A stretch of DNA of 62,783 nt from positions 1 through 62,783 of the IMG/VR virus record IMGVR_UViG_3300017963_000290; one strand, 5' to 3'. Shown in pieces: positions 31,621-41,050 of the stretch. Position numbers and translations under genes: made by a program. The stretch is from a virus. The notes beneath the pieces were generated by a model. That model ran no database searches. It was not told the DNA's origin and was given only the letters and a program-made list of their open reading frames with translations. Each line of letters opens with the position of its first letter. The stretch's first letter is position 1.

Positions 31621-31845
31621 ATGAGCCCACTGTCAGAGAACGCAACAAAAATCCGCTCATGGGAGGATGTTGCGCAGCGAATGCGCAATGCCACGAACGG
31701 AAGCAGGGGGGTATCGTTCGTGACCATCCGTGTCTTTTTGAACCAAGGCCGCCCGGTGGCCTGGATATCCCCAGAGGTACAGCACGTAGAGCCGAAAGGG
31801 GACGCCGCTGGCTTTGCAGAATGGCTTGAAACGCTCTGCACTTGA
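31621..31845 (+). CDS. Hypothetical protein (74 aa)
   Basis: ATG 31621 follows AAAGGCG. Small, mixed fold, no motif. The strong promoter at 31842 begins inside its last codons. Confidence 0.6.
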   Translation: MSPLSENATKIRSWEDVAQRMRNATNGSRGVSFVTIRVFLNQGRPVAWISPEVQHVEPKGDAAGFAEWLETLCT

Positions 31846-31871
31846 CAGCATGCGCAGAATCGTGGTACAAT
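31842..31871 (+). promoter_or_regulatory. Consensus promoter (TTGACA - 18 - TACAAT) for the structural operon
   Basis: TTGACA 31842-31847, 18-bp spacer (ending GCGCAGAATCGTGG), TACAAT 31866-31871. Ten of its spacer bases match those of the leftward promoter at 2854. No palindrome. Probably the strongest promoter of the genome. Confidence 0.88.
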
Positions 31872-31877
31872 AGGCTT

Positions 31878-32060
31878 GCGGTGGCACTGACCTAAACTCG
31901 AAAGAGAGGTCAGACCGACGACTGCCGGCCTATAAGCCTATCCCCCCCCTAGCCTGGCCGGCAGTCTTACAACATAGAAACAATTTTAGAAGTGGCGTAG
32001 AAAGCGCGCTGTGTCCATATCGGGCACGGCGCGCTTTCGTGTTTATGGGAGAGTACAGCT
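31878..32060 (+). ncRNA. Structured 5' leader or RNA with three strong hairpins
   Basis: Three hairpins in series: CTGACCT/AGGTCAG (31887-31913), GACTGCCGGCC/GGCCGGCAGTC (31920-31966, loop with a C8 run) and GAAAGCGCGC/GCGCGCTTTC (32000-32038). None has a T-tract typical of a terminator. It lies between a strong promoter and the first structural gene, with no open frame. It could be a stabilising 5' leader, a cis-regulator or a small RNA. Confidence 0.6.
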
Positions 32061-32549
32061 ATGGTTATGCCGTTGGATCCAGCTTGGGACGCTTACCCGA
32101 AAGGATGGGCGAACCCCCTGAATTTGCGTGTTTCCGCCGCTCTCCCCGCTGCGGGCGCGTGGGATGCTACGCCTGTAGAGCAAGTGCTTGCCGGTGCGCG
32201 CCAACTGACCCTTGCGTTTTCCTACACTCGCGGGGGCGCGGCTGGCGCGTTTGATTGGCAACTCGAGATCTCCCACTTCTCCGCTGCCGCTCTTGTGCCA
32301 GCCGGTGGGACAGAATGGTCTGTGGCCGATGCGATCTATGCGGCTGGCGCTGTTGTCGCCGGGGCGGATACGCAGAGCACGGTACAGCAAGAGTACCAGA
32401 CCTACACGGCGACCGCTGCGGCCAAAGAGGCGTTTAGCGTCGGGCCGATCATCTTTAATGGTCCTGTTGAGCGCGTGCGGATCAACTGCCGGGAATCCGG
32501 CAACGTCGGCGCTCCGGGTACCTTGCAGGTTACGGGGATAGGAACATGA
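32061..32549 (+). CDS. Structural protein, small (162 aa)
   Basis: ATG 32061 after GGGAGAG. Beta-rich protein with a regular Ala/Gly/Thr composition. Function not recognised; first gene of the structural operon. Confidence 0.65.
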   Translation: MVMPLDPAWDAYPKGWANPLNLRVSAALPAAGAWDATPVEQVLAGARQLTLAFSYTRGGAAGAFDWQLEISHFSAAALVPAGGTEWSVADAIYAAGAVVAGADTQSTVQQEYQTYTATAAAKEAFSVGPIIFNGPVERVRINCRESGNVGAPGTLQVTGIGT

Positions 32550-33091
32550 GACAAGGGCTGACAGACCAAACCACAGAGCCAACAGGTGGCGTAACGCTTG
32601 CGCAACCGGTGGACGTCGCGATCCAGGTTGACGGGGCGGACGTGAGCGCGGCAAACCCGGTCAACTCGCTTGACTCTTGGCGTGTCTCACTTGTGGCGGA
32701 CGAGACAGCCGACGACTCCGACAAGGTGATCTATACCGTCCCGGCTGACACAGAGGCTCAAGTGCTCTGGATTTGGGTCGAGTTGACATCCACGGCGACG
32801 GCTGGAGATCGGCAGCTTGTGATCGAGATCCAAGATGTCGCCAACGATGTGATCGGGCAATTCCGGGCGGGTGCTGTACAAGCCGCGTCTCTTACTCGTT
32901 ATTACCAGTTTGGCGCCTCAATGGCCGATCTCCAAGCCTTCCGTGACACGGACTACTTGATGACCCCCCTGCCTCCCGGTTTGATTCTCCTTGAAGGCGA
33001 TCAGGTTCGCGTCTATGACAACAATGCTGTAGATGCGGCGGCAGATGACATGGTTTGCCAGATGCAGCTTGCTACAAGGAGTATCGCCTAG
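32546..33091 (+). CDS. Structural protein (181 aa)
   Basis: ATGA overlap start. Beta-rich, ends in the pattern LLEGDQVRVYDNNAVDAAADDM that I associate with phage virion beta-sandwich proteins. Possibly a fibre-base or decoration protein. Confidence 0.6.
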   Translation: MRQGLTDQTTEPTGGVTLAQPVDVAIQVDGADVSAANPVNSLDSWRVSLVADETADDSDKVIYTVPADTEAQVLWIWVELTSTATAGDRQLVIEIQDVANDVIGQFRAGAVQAASLTRYYQFGASMADLQAFRDTDYLMTPLPPGLILLEGDQVRVYDNNAVDAAADDMVCQMQLATRSIA

Positions 33092-36000
33092 TGTTCGGCA
33101 TCCACGGCGCGGGGATTCTGCCAGTCTCTCGCTTGGGCGGCTCGCTTGGGCCGTACATCTACAACTTTGACCTGAACGACGTCACGTTCACCGAGAACAT
33201 GGCCGTGCGCACCGGCTTTGGTGGGTTCGACGCCGCGCCCATCTACCAGGGCAAGTGGGACGGAACGGGCACGCCGGACGTGGTAACGTTCCCTCGTGGC
33301 ACGCTCCTGGGCAACCAGACCCAACACTTCTACTCCAATTTCGACCCATACCAGGGCACCGTCTCGTTTTGGATTCGCCCTGAGTGGGCGGGGAATGATG
33401 GGATAGAGCACAATATCCTGTATATCTCTTCTGACTATCAGGTACTCAAGACCACAGGCGACCTTCTCCAACTCACGGCTGGTGGTCAGAGCATGACCAT
33501 AGATGTTTCTGCTTGGACGGCGGGGACGGCTTATTGCATCCAACTCTCCTGGGACACGCGCAATACAATTGATGGGACAAACTATGGGCGTATAGCCTCT
33601 CAGGGATCAGAGACCTACGGTGCAAGTACGCAACCCACGGCAAGCGCCCCTGATGCAACGATATACGTGGGGTGCGAGACTGGGCCAGCCCTGGCGGCAG
33701 ATGCCCAAATCTCCGGCTTGTTTGTCTGGCGGCGCGTCCTGTTCGACGGCACCTATGGCGTGGGTGCTACCTTTGACGAGTCCGGCCTGGTAGATGAGAT
33801 CAACGCCATCTATGCGGCTGGCGTGGGGGCCGATCCCGCCCAGATCGTGGGCGGTTCCTGGGATGCTACGTTCTGCCTTCCCACCGACCAAACAGAAGGT
33901 GCGCTCCAGACCACCAACCAAGCCTGGTCCCATCCCGCCACGACCTTGATCGATGTGCCATATTTGGACGACGGTGGGCTTCCTGGCACGGACTATGCTG
34001 TAGAGTTCAATGGTACGAACACCGTCATCGACTGTGGGTCTGGGGCTACCCTAGATGACATCGCGTCTGGCGGTGAGATCAACATTGACATTTGGTTCAA
34101 GTCGGATGGCGCTGGAGATGGCGCATTAGAGGCGCTATGCAACAAGTATACTGGCGGTGTCGGCGGCTTTTATGTCCAATTCAATCCGTCAACGGACACA
34201 TTGTTTAGCTTCGTGATATGCGCCACAACCAATGCTTCCGCATCGGCTGTAGCCGCCTCCTTTGATTTGGATTCTTTTGCTGATGGGAAATACCACCTTG
34301 TTTCGTTCCATTATGAGGACACTACCAAGTGGATCAGTCTGGCAGTAGACGGTAGATGGGCATCAGCATATGCTACGCACACGCAAGGAGTTGGAGGATA
34401 TTCCACTGATGCGGCCCAAAATTTCAGAATGGGGACGACAACACAAGCTGTAGTCTATCCCCTTTCTGGTGCAATCGCTTGGTGCGAAATCTCCGACAAC
34501 GACCGTCACAGCGCCGGAACCGACTTTATCCCCAACCGCGCCCCTTACAGCGACGGCAACACCGTTGAGTATTGGGCGATGGATGAGGGCACTGGCGCGA
34601 CCGCTGCGGCCTCGGTGACCTCTCCCGCCAACGACGGCACGATCACCAACGGCTCCTGGTCCGCGATCTGGGCCATTGTGGGCACGCCGGAGATTCCGCA
34701 GAGCTTGCAGTTCTATCAGGAAAATGATGGGATTGACTTTGGGTCGGGGGCCAACATTGACGACCTGTTTGGGGCTGATTGCACTATGGAGTGCTGGGCG
34801 CGTACAGGCAAAGATATGGATGGAGCAGCGTATCTGATCTCCAAGCGAAATAGTGGAGCAGTTACCAATGGATGGGATGTGGTCATTCAATCCAATGGAG
34901 AACCGCTCGTTCGCGCACAACACGCTACTAACGATCTTGTGCTAACTATTGCGCAGGATATGCGAGATGGGCGATTTCATCACTATGCAGTTGACTGGGA
35001 TTTTGGGACACTTACAGGCCGATTGTTCGTAGATGGAATCTTGCGGGATACCGACACGGCGATAGGGGCATATCAAGCGGATGCCGCATATGATTGCATA
35101 GTAAATGGTGCGGCATCAGTTGGGGATAGCGACGAGTTTTTGACTATTGGCTGGCTTGCCCTCTCAGACATGCGGCGCTACACCGGCAACTCATTCATCC
35201 CTGCCGCACGTAACAATCCGCCAGCCAACGATGCGAACTATCACCTGCTGGTCTATATGGACGATGGGGCCGGGACCACCGCAACGGATAGTTCAGGCAA
35301 TGGGTACAACGGCACGATCACGTTTGGGGCGTCTACCCGCTGGAACAACACGCCCGATCTGCTCATAGACGAATCCGGCGCGATGTTCTACCAGCAGGGC
35401 TACAACGTGGGGAGCGATGGGGCCGATGACGGCATCTATATTCCGGTCACCCTGACAGCCTCCACAGACTATGTGATCCGTGCGCCGTTAAACTACTCGC
35501 CCAACGCCTGGCCCCGCATCACGCTCTACGATGTGACAGCAGCCGGGAGCATCGTGGACTTTGACGCTCCGCCGATGACAGCCGTTCACGATGGGGCGGG
35601 CAATGCTGCCGCGTTCACGAGCACCGGGGAGGTCTACCCTGCCAGCTTGATCGGTGGCAAGATCTACAATGTTACGGATGGGTCGAGTGGGACCATCACA
35701 GCCGTAGGCGGCACCAACCAGGACACCATCACCGCTGCGCTGGCCGGGGGTACGGACAACGATTGGGACGTAGCCGACCAGGCCTACATCGTCCCGCCTG
35801 ACGGTTGGGTGTTCAATGAGCCCATCGTGGCGCGCACGAGTGCCAACACTGCCTATCAGGTAATCATATCCAACCGCAACGCAGACGGCATCATCACCGC
35901 GCATCAGGCGGAAGTGTTGGAGTCCCTGCTGGACAATGGAGATCACGAGTCGCTTAACGGCGGGTTCCCTGGCGCAGCAGAGTTGATCACGGGTTGGACA

Positions 36001-36909
36001 AATAGCAACCTAGACGCTGGAGACACAGAGCCAGAAGCTACCTATATCCACGCTGGCGCACAATCGCTGGAATGGAATGTAGGTGCAATTGTAAATGAGC
36101 GCATGTACTACAATGTAGGCGCAGCTTCCGGTGCTTACTATACGTATGGAGTATGGTATTGTGGTGACGGCACAGCGAATTTGCTTGTAATCCCGGCATC
36201 TCTTGGACAAGCTGTATTGCATAACAATCTGGGCACAGATGGCACAATGAATGGGCCTACAGTCAGCACTTGGAAGCATGTTTGTGGCGCATACAGGTCT
36301 TTGGGTGTAACGCAAAACATGATGCTGGCCGCGACGACTGGAGCAGTCGGTGATCGCTTCTCTGATGACGCCTACGCCTTCGAGTGCGATGACGTAACCC
36401 TGGCCGTCACCCCGGCCTCCCAGGCCAACAGCCTGGAGGGCACCGGCATCCGCGTGGATGGGCGGGATAGCAGCACGGTCCCGGCAACAGCGCACAAGGT
36501 ACTTGCTACAAGCGGCGGGGTACGGTTCAGGGCTACGCCACGGCACAGCATTGCCAATTCTGAGGCGTTCGGGCAAACGCAAGAGATGCTTTTCTCGCTG
36601 ACCGAGGATGCCAACAACTACATCTTGCTCTATCGGGACGACGCGGCTGGCGGCACGCTCACGCTTGAGGTTGACCAGGCCGGGGCCGGGCCTTGGACAG
36701 ACACGGACACGCCCGCATGGGCGGCTGACACAGAGGCAAGCATAGACGTGATCAACTATGGCGGCTTGATCCGCGTGCTGTTTGACGGTGCTCCGCTCTT
36801 GGAGATCGGCGGCTTGACCGGGTTTGCCGCTGACTTTACTGCCGCCGCTTACTTTGGGAGTGACGCGACCCCTGAATACGAGTTTGACGGCGTGATCTCG
36901 CCGCCGTAG
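33091..36909 (+). CDS. Very large multi-LamG fibre or adhesin protein (1272 aa)
   Basis: GTG 33091 follows AAGGAG and overlaps the previous stop. At least three LamG/concanavalin A-like jelly rolls are visible: about residues 60-230 (VSFWIRPEWAG), 310-480 (YAVEFNGTNTVIDCG, INIDIWFKSDG) and 540-700 (LQFYQENDGIDFG, TMECWARTG). The last 450 residues are further beta-sandwich units (e.g. HKVLATSGGVRFRATP). Such modules bind polysaccharides, so this is a likely receptor-binding or side fibre. Its position before the capsid genes is unusual. Confidence 0.8.
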   Translation: MFGIHGAGILPVSRLGGSLGPYIYNFDLNDVTFTENMAVRTGFGGFDAAPIYQGKWDGTGTPDVVTFPRGTLLGNQTQHFYSNFDPYQGTVSFWIRPEWAGNDGIEHNILYISSDYQVLKTTGDLLQLTAGGQSMTIDVSAWTAGTAYCIQLSWDTRNTIDGTNYGRIASQGSETYGASTQPTASAPDATIYVGCETGPALAADAQISGLFVWRRVLFDGTYGVGATFDESGLVDEINAIYAAGVGADPAQIVGGSWDATFCLPTDQTEGALQTTNQAWSHPATTLIDVPYLDDGGLPGTDYAVEFNGTNTVIDCGSGATLDDIASGGEINIDIWFKSDGAGDGALEALCNKYTGGVGGFYVQFNPSTDTLFSFVICATTNASASAVAASFDLDSFADGKYHLVSFHYEDTTKWISLAVDGRWASAYATHTQGVGGYSTDAAQNFRMGTTTQAVVYPLSGAIAWCEISDNDRHSAGTDFIPNRAPYSDGNTVEYWAMDEGTGATAAASVTSPANDGTITNGSWSAIWAIVGTPEIPQSLQFYQENDGIDFGSGANIDDLFGADCTMECWARTGKDMDGAAYLISKRNSGAVTNGWDVVIQSNGEPLVRAQHATNDLVLTIAQDMRDGRFHHYAVDWDFGTLTGRLFVDGILRDTDTAIGAYQADAAYDCIVNGAASVGDSDEFLTIGWLALSDMRRYTGNSFIPAARNNPPANDANYHLLVYMDDGAGTTATDSSGNGYNGTITFGASTRWNNTPDLLIDESGAMFYQQGYNVGSDGADDGIYIPVTLTASTDYVIRAPLNYSPNAWPRITLYDVTAAGSIVDFDAPPMTAVHDGAGNAAAFTSTGEVYPASLIGGKIYNVTDGSSGTITAVGGTNQDTITAALAGGTDNDWDVADQAYIVPPDGWVFNEPIVARTSANTAYQVIISNRNADGIITAHQAEVLESLLDNGDHESLNGGFPGAAELITGWTNSNLDAGDTEPEATYIHAGAQSLEWNVGAIVNERMYYNVGAASGAYYTYGVWYCGDGTANLLVIPASLGQAVLHNNLGTDGTMNGPTVSTWKHVCGAYRSLGVTQNMMLAATTGAVGDRFSDDAYAFECDDVTLAVTPASQANSLEGTGIRVDGRDSSTVPATAHKVLATSGGVRFRATPRHSIANSEAFGQTQEMLFSLTEDANNYILLYRDDAAGGTLTLEVDQAGAGPWTDTDTPAWAADTEASIDVINYGGLIRVLFDGAPLLEIGGLTGFAADFTAAAYFGSDATPEYEFDGVISPP

Positions 36910-36919
36910 GGAGAAGAGT

Positions 36920-37309
36920 ATGGCAGAGTACAGCTTTCAATATCGGGTAGGACAACCACAGGCGCGCAACGACGGATCCGGACTTGTCGCCCACGACGTC
37001 ATGGTAGAGGCGTCTGCTGACGGTGAGATATGGAGCCCGGTTCCTGCTCGACATGCAACGATCTTGGTTCCAGCAAGCGAGATACAGGATGCGCTTTCTG
37101 CCGGGACCAACGCGCAGATCAACCAGGCATACAAGCTTGCACTCGCCAACAACTTGCGCACCTCTGCTGTTCCTATACAGGGATGGGACGCGGCAAGCTT
37201 ACAAGCCTTGATGGAGGCCAACGATGCGGCCAGCAATGCGACCATTGCCGTGATCGAGTACGTGGTGGACACGCTCGGGATCACGTTTCCGGTCAGGTTT
37301 ACTTTTTAG
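36920..37309 (+). CDS. Hypothetical structural protein (129 aa)
   Basis: Starts 11 bases after the adhesin; beta N-terminus, alpha C-terminus. Could be a small connector or a chaperone of the fibre. No motif recognised. Confidence 0.6.
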   Translation: MAEYSFQYRVGQPQARNDGSGLVAHDVMVEASADGEIWSPVPARHATILVPASEIQDALSAGTNAQINQAYKLALANNLRTSAVPIQGWDAASLQALMEANDAASNATIAVIEYVVDTLGITFPVRFTF

Positions 37310-37320
37310 AAAGGCAGACA

Positions 37321-38751
37321 ATGCAGAAGGTCAGGGGGTACAACACAATTCATCTTCCGATCGCGAGCATAGCATCGTACCCGGATAGCCTGCAACCAGC
37401 GTTTGGGGCGCCCGCGCTTACCTTTGGCGACTTCTGCGCCCGCATTTCCGCTGACGGCGTGAACCTTTTGCGGGTCAAGCTGTGCGGACGCAGAGGGGAC
37501 GCTGACGCTCTCCCTTTTGAGTACCAGACCGGTGTATACACCGACTGGAATGGGCAACTTCAAGAGATGGTACAGGCGTGTACGGATCACGGCATAGGAC
37601 TTTGGGTGATTCCGTTTGACAGTCGAGAGATGTCTAGCGAGTACGTTTGGAGCTACAATGCTTGGAATGCCAGCAATAGCGGCGGGTTCTTGGAGAATCC
37701 AACAGAGATGTTCACCAACCCCGCTGCTATTGACGCGATGAAGGACAGAATCAGGGCTATCATCGACTATGCTGGCCCCATCATCAAGGCGTGGGAAGTT
37801 TGCGCTGAAATGGTCTCTTTGATGACCCCTTATGTTTGGGGGACAGATTGGGCGGGGCTGACAACGGTCACACGCGAGATCGCCGTTCCGTGGGTTGAGG
37901 AAATTGCACAGTACATCAAATCCGTTCACCCTGCACCAGTCGGAAACGGGCAAGTGTTTGGCGACCTGTCCGCGCCACGGAATGAGGTCTACCGGACGCC
38001 AAGCCTTGATTTTTGCTTGATCAACTGGTATGGAGACCGGGATGTCTCCGAAAAGTTCAAATGGCTGCGCGACGTGCAAGCATGGGCGGGTATCCCGGTC
38101 TATGTAGAGCAGTATGCCCCTTGGGATCTCGGTGCCGAGGCGGACTATACGCGAGAGCCTGACACGTTTGCTTGGTCCAAGATGCATGAATGGATCGCTG
38201 TGTGTGGAGAGCATGGCCTTGTGGGGCCTTTGCGCTGGCCGGAGATCCGGCCAAGGAACCCGGATCAGTATGCCCTATGGTGGGGCATCGCACATCCGAA
38301 CATGGCATCAATTGCAGGAGTTTCGGCAGAGTATGCCGCCCGTGTCGATCTGGAGGAATGGGACGGCCCTGGGCAAGCTTGGGACAGCCTGATCGTCTCT
38401 CCGGGCGCGGATCTCGTGTCCAGTTGGGGGGATGGTGCGCACGTGACCGCTTTTGCTCGATGGATCGAAAATGACCGGCAGCTTGTTATTCACGGTCTCC
38501 GAGACGGCATCTATGATGTGCTGTGGTTCGGTTGGCTCTCTGGTACGTTAACCAAGGTGCAGAATTTTGAAGTGACCAGCGGGAGGTTGGCCCTAGACGA
38601 GCCGGTCCCGGCTGATTGCTCTGTGCTATACGTCTCATTGACCGATGTGCTCCCGCCGCCGCTGGACGAGGAACGGGTACGCGAGATTGCGCGAGAAGAG
38701 GCGATCAGGGCCTTGAATGAAGCAGAGTTCACGGTAACTGTCCATGTCTAA
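37321..38751 (+). CDS. GH5-like glycoside hydrolase with C-terminal domain (476 aa)
   Basis: TIM-barrel pattern: WNASNS, KDRIRAIIDY, then WEVCAEM with the likely acid/base Glu163, and YVEQYAPWD with likely nucleophile Glu263, at the strand-4 and strand-7 positions of clan A enzymes. A C-terminal beta-sandwich follows, ending in an acidic helix. ATG 37321 follows AAAGGC. No signal peptide, so it is probably virion-bound and degrades host surface polysaccharide. In the usual WE-x-x-NE motif the Asn is Ala here. Confidence 0.7.
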   Translation: MQKVRGYNTIHLPIASIASYPDSLQPAFGAPALTFGDFCARISADGVNLLRVKLCGRRGDADALPFEYQTGVYTDWNGQLQEMVQACTDHGIGLWVIPFDSREMSSEYVWSYNAWNASNSGGFLENPTEMFTNPAAIDAMKDRIRAIIDYAGPIIKAWEVCAEMVSLMTPYVWGTDWAGLTTVTREIAVPWVEEIAQYIKSVHPAPVGNGQVFGDLSAPRNEVYRTPSLDFCLINWYGDRDVSEKFKWLRDVQAWAGIPVYVEQYAPWDLGAEADYTREPDTFAWSKMHEWIAVCGEHGLVGPLRWPEIRPRNPDQYALWWGIAHPNMASIAGVSAEYAARVDLEEWDGPGQAWDSLIVSPGADLVSSWGDGAHVTAFARWIENDRQLVIHGLRDGIYDVLWFGWLSGTLTKVQNFEVTSGRLALDEPVPADCSVLYVSLTDVLPPPLDEERVREIAREEAIRALNEAEFTVTVHV

Positions 38752-38833
38752 ATGGAAGCGTCTTGCACTCTCTTTGCTGATACTCGCTTTTGTTTGGGTC
38801 TGGGGGAGCGATGGCAAAGACAAAAAGTTATGA
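38744..38833 (+). CDS. Possible 29-residue membrane peptide
   Basis: MSKWKRLALSLLILAFVWVWG followed by a charged end: a plausible signal anchor. It overlaps the end of the hydrolase gene and the start of the protease gene and has no strong ribosome site, so it is tentative. Confidence 0.35.
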   Translation: MSKWKRLALSLLILAFVWVWGSDGKDKKL

Positions 38834-40382
38834 CGGGGAGGATCTTCCTGCGTCCGCGTTTCTGGTCGTAGGAGACCCACAAGAGCCAAGCACGTGGCAT
38901 CTGCCAGTCAAAAAGGCCAATGGGTCGGTAGATCGGCGGCGGATGGGCGCGGCAAAAGCAGCGCTTACCTCTGCGGGCGGGCATCGCGGCCAAAAGTATG
39001 CTGGCCCAAACAAGCAAGAGGCGATCCGCAAGTTGAAGGCTCTGTACAAGAAAGAGGATATGATCTGGGAGGCTGACGTGGACCTTAAACACGAAATGAG
39101 CGAATTGGATGCAGCAGCATTCTCTGTGGGCCGGTTGTCCACAATGATCCGGGAGGCGTTTGACCTACGATTCCGCCCTGGACCTGGCGTGTACGACGAA
39201 GCACGCGGGCGACGTCGTCCCTGGATGCGTGATTTCTACATCGGGCACCCCCGCTTGGGCGATGCTGTGATCGCGAATCAAGAAGGCTTGATGTACGCGA
39301 TCGCAATGGACCTGTCCGGCGAAAAGCCGACTTTTGCAGAAGAGGCACAATGGAGACAGGTGCGCCCCACCTACGAGCTTGTGCAGCCACCGGAGGCGGC
39401 AAGTGAGATCACCGGGGCGGAGGCGGACGTTGATCTTGGCACTTTCTTGGAGTCAGCGCAAGCGATCGACATGGAGGAAAAGGCGGGCGCTGGAGCCCGA
39501 GATCCCTTGTCCATTCGGTTTGTGATGATCAAGCCTGGATTCGGTAACCCGAAAGACAACCACTACTACCCCAGAGAGGTCTTGGAGCGGGACGCTGGCA
39601 AGTTCGTTGGGGCCAAGATGTACGCTACCGACCACCGGGCGGATCAAAGGTCAGTCTTGACAGAGGTTGCGGTCATCGACAATATTTCCGGGTACACTGA
39701 CGATGGAGCTCCGATCGCGGAGGCGACGGTCTGGGGGCCTGACTTTGCGGAGCAGGTGCGTAACCGGGCCAAGGTGGGCAAGCTGCACCTGCTAGAGTGC
39801 TCGATCATTGGGCGCGGCAAGGCCAAGCGGGGCAAGGTGGACGGCAGGGAAGCAAAGATTGTGCAAGAGATTGAGGAAGGAAAAGCGGTTGATTGGGTCA
39901 GTCGGGCGGGAGCCGGAGGCCATGCCCTTGACATATCGGAATCCAACAGTATAGACGACGGAGGCGAAACAGTGGACGAAAAAGAGAAGCAAGAGCAGAT
40001 TGAAGAGTCCGCAGATCCAGCCGCCAACGTTGACATCCAAGAGAGCGAGACCGAAGAGGTCCAGCCGCAAGAAAATGAAACGGAGGTCACTACTCAAGAG
40101 GCGGCCTTGAGTCAGGATGCCGTTGCATCTCTCTTGGAAGAGTCAGGGCTTGGCGAACGGGCTCAACGGCTCCTGGTCGGCGCGACGTACAAGGACAAAA
40201 GCGCAGTGCAAAGCGCGATCCAGGAGATGAAAAGCCTCATCAAAGAGGCGACAGGCGCGGGGAAACCTTTCGAGCAAGGGGCGACCACGCAAGACCCTGT
40301 AGAAGAGACGGACGGGGAGTTCTGGGCCGGGCTCAACGAGCAGTACGGCACCAGCTTCTACGTCGAGGAAAAGGAGCAGTAA
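38811..40382 (+). CDS. Prohead protease fused to a scaffold (523 aa)
   Basis: Three parts. N-terminal about 85 residues (HLPVKKANGS...QKYAGPNKQEAIRKLKALYKKE) match the leading domain of prohead proteases. Residues about 215-380 match the phage capsid-maturation protease: KMYATDHRAD with catalytic His275, LLECSIIGRGK with Ser331, VDWVSRAG. The C-terminus is acidic and coiled-coil, the scaffold. ATG 38811 follows GGGGGAG. Cleaves scaffold during capsid maturation. Confidence 0.82.
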   Translation: MAKTKSYDGEDLPASAFLVVGDPQEPSTWHLPVKKANGSVDRRRMGAAKAALTSAGGHRGQKYAGPNKQEAIRKLKALYKKEDMIWEADVDLKHEMSELDAAAFSVGRLSTMIREAFDLRFRPGPGVYDEARGRRRPWMRDFYIGHPRLGDAVIANQEGLMYAIAMDLSGEKPTFAEEAQWRQVRPTYELVQPPEAASEITGAEADVDLGTFLESAQAIDMEEKAGAGARDPLSIRFVMIKPGFGNPKDNHYYPREVLERDAGKFVGAKMYATDHRADQRSVLTEVAVIDNISGYTDDGAPIAEATVWGPDFAEQVRNRAKVGKLHLLECSIIGRGKAKRGKVDGREAKIVQEIEEGKAVDWVSRAGAGGHALDISESNSIDDGGETVDEKEKQEQIEESADPAANVDIQESETEEVQPQENETEVTTQEAALSQDAVASLLEESGLGERAQRLLVGATYKDKSAVQSAIQEMKSLIKEATGAGKPFEQGATTQDPVEETDGEFWAGLNEQYGTSFYVEEKEQ

Positions 40383-41018
40383 ATGAGCGCCACTTTTACC
40401 ACCTACGGCGGAATGGGGGATGTCTACTCGGAGACCACGCCCATTGATATGGTCGTGACTGTTTTGGAAAACGACGTTTGGCCGGTGGACAACAACAGCA
40501 TGTCCGGCACAAAGGACAGCTTGCTCGACGCAAACAGCCTTTACGATGGCGTGCATCCGGTCGTCGCGATCGGGAGCCGCGTTAGCACCTCTGGGCGTGG
40601 GCTGAACCCGGTTGGCCTTGTCGTGTCTGTCACGCCGGGTTTGACCACGGCAACGTCTCAGGTCAGGGTCAACATCACCCATGGCAAGATCGTTCGCAAT
40701 TGGGTTGCGAACGTCCTGACCTACACCGGGACGACCCCCTCCACGTTCGTCACTGCGCCATTCCCCGGACAACCGGTGTACGTGGACGACAGCGCGGCCC
40801 TTGGGGCGGGCGTGACCTTGAGCATGAGCCCCCTGAACACGGACGGAGACCGCAACCCCCTTGGCGGGTTCCTCTGGTACTGCCAAGACGAGTTGCCGGA
40901 TTCGGCAGTTGGCGGAGCACGATCGGCGGCGACGTTTGACACGTCCCTTTCAAACTCGCTGGTACAACAGGAGTATTGCGTGATGCTGCCAGGCGGCGGC
41001 GCTCGCGACATCGCCTAG
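40383..41018 (+). CDS. Capsid decoration or accessory protein (211 aa)
   Basis: Between the protease and the major capsid gene, where decoration proteins are often encoded. Beta-rich with VSVTPGLTTATSQVRVNI. The start follows the protease stop with no gap. No family named. Confidence 0.6.
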   Translation: MSATFTTYGGMGDVYSETTPIDMVVTVLENDVWPVDNNSMSGTKDSLLDANSLYDGVHPVVAIGSRVSTSGRGLNPVGLVVSVTPGLTTATSQVRVNITHGKIVRNWVANVLTYTGTTPSTFVTAPFPGQPVYVDDSAALGAGVTLSMSPLNTDGDRNPLGGFLWYCQDELPDSAVGGARSAATFDTSLSNSLVQQEYCVMLPGGGARDIA

Positions 41019-41050
41019 AAAGGGGAACAGCTAGGCAAGGAGAAACAACG

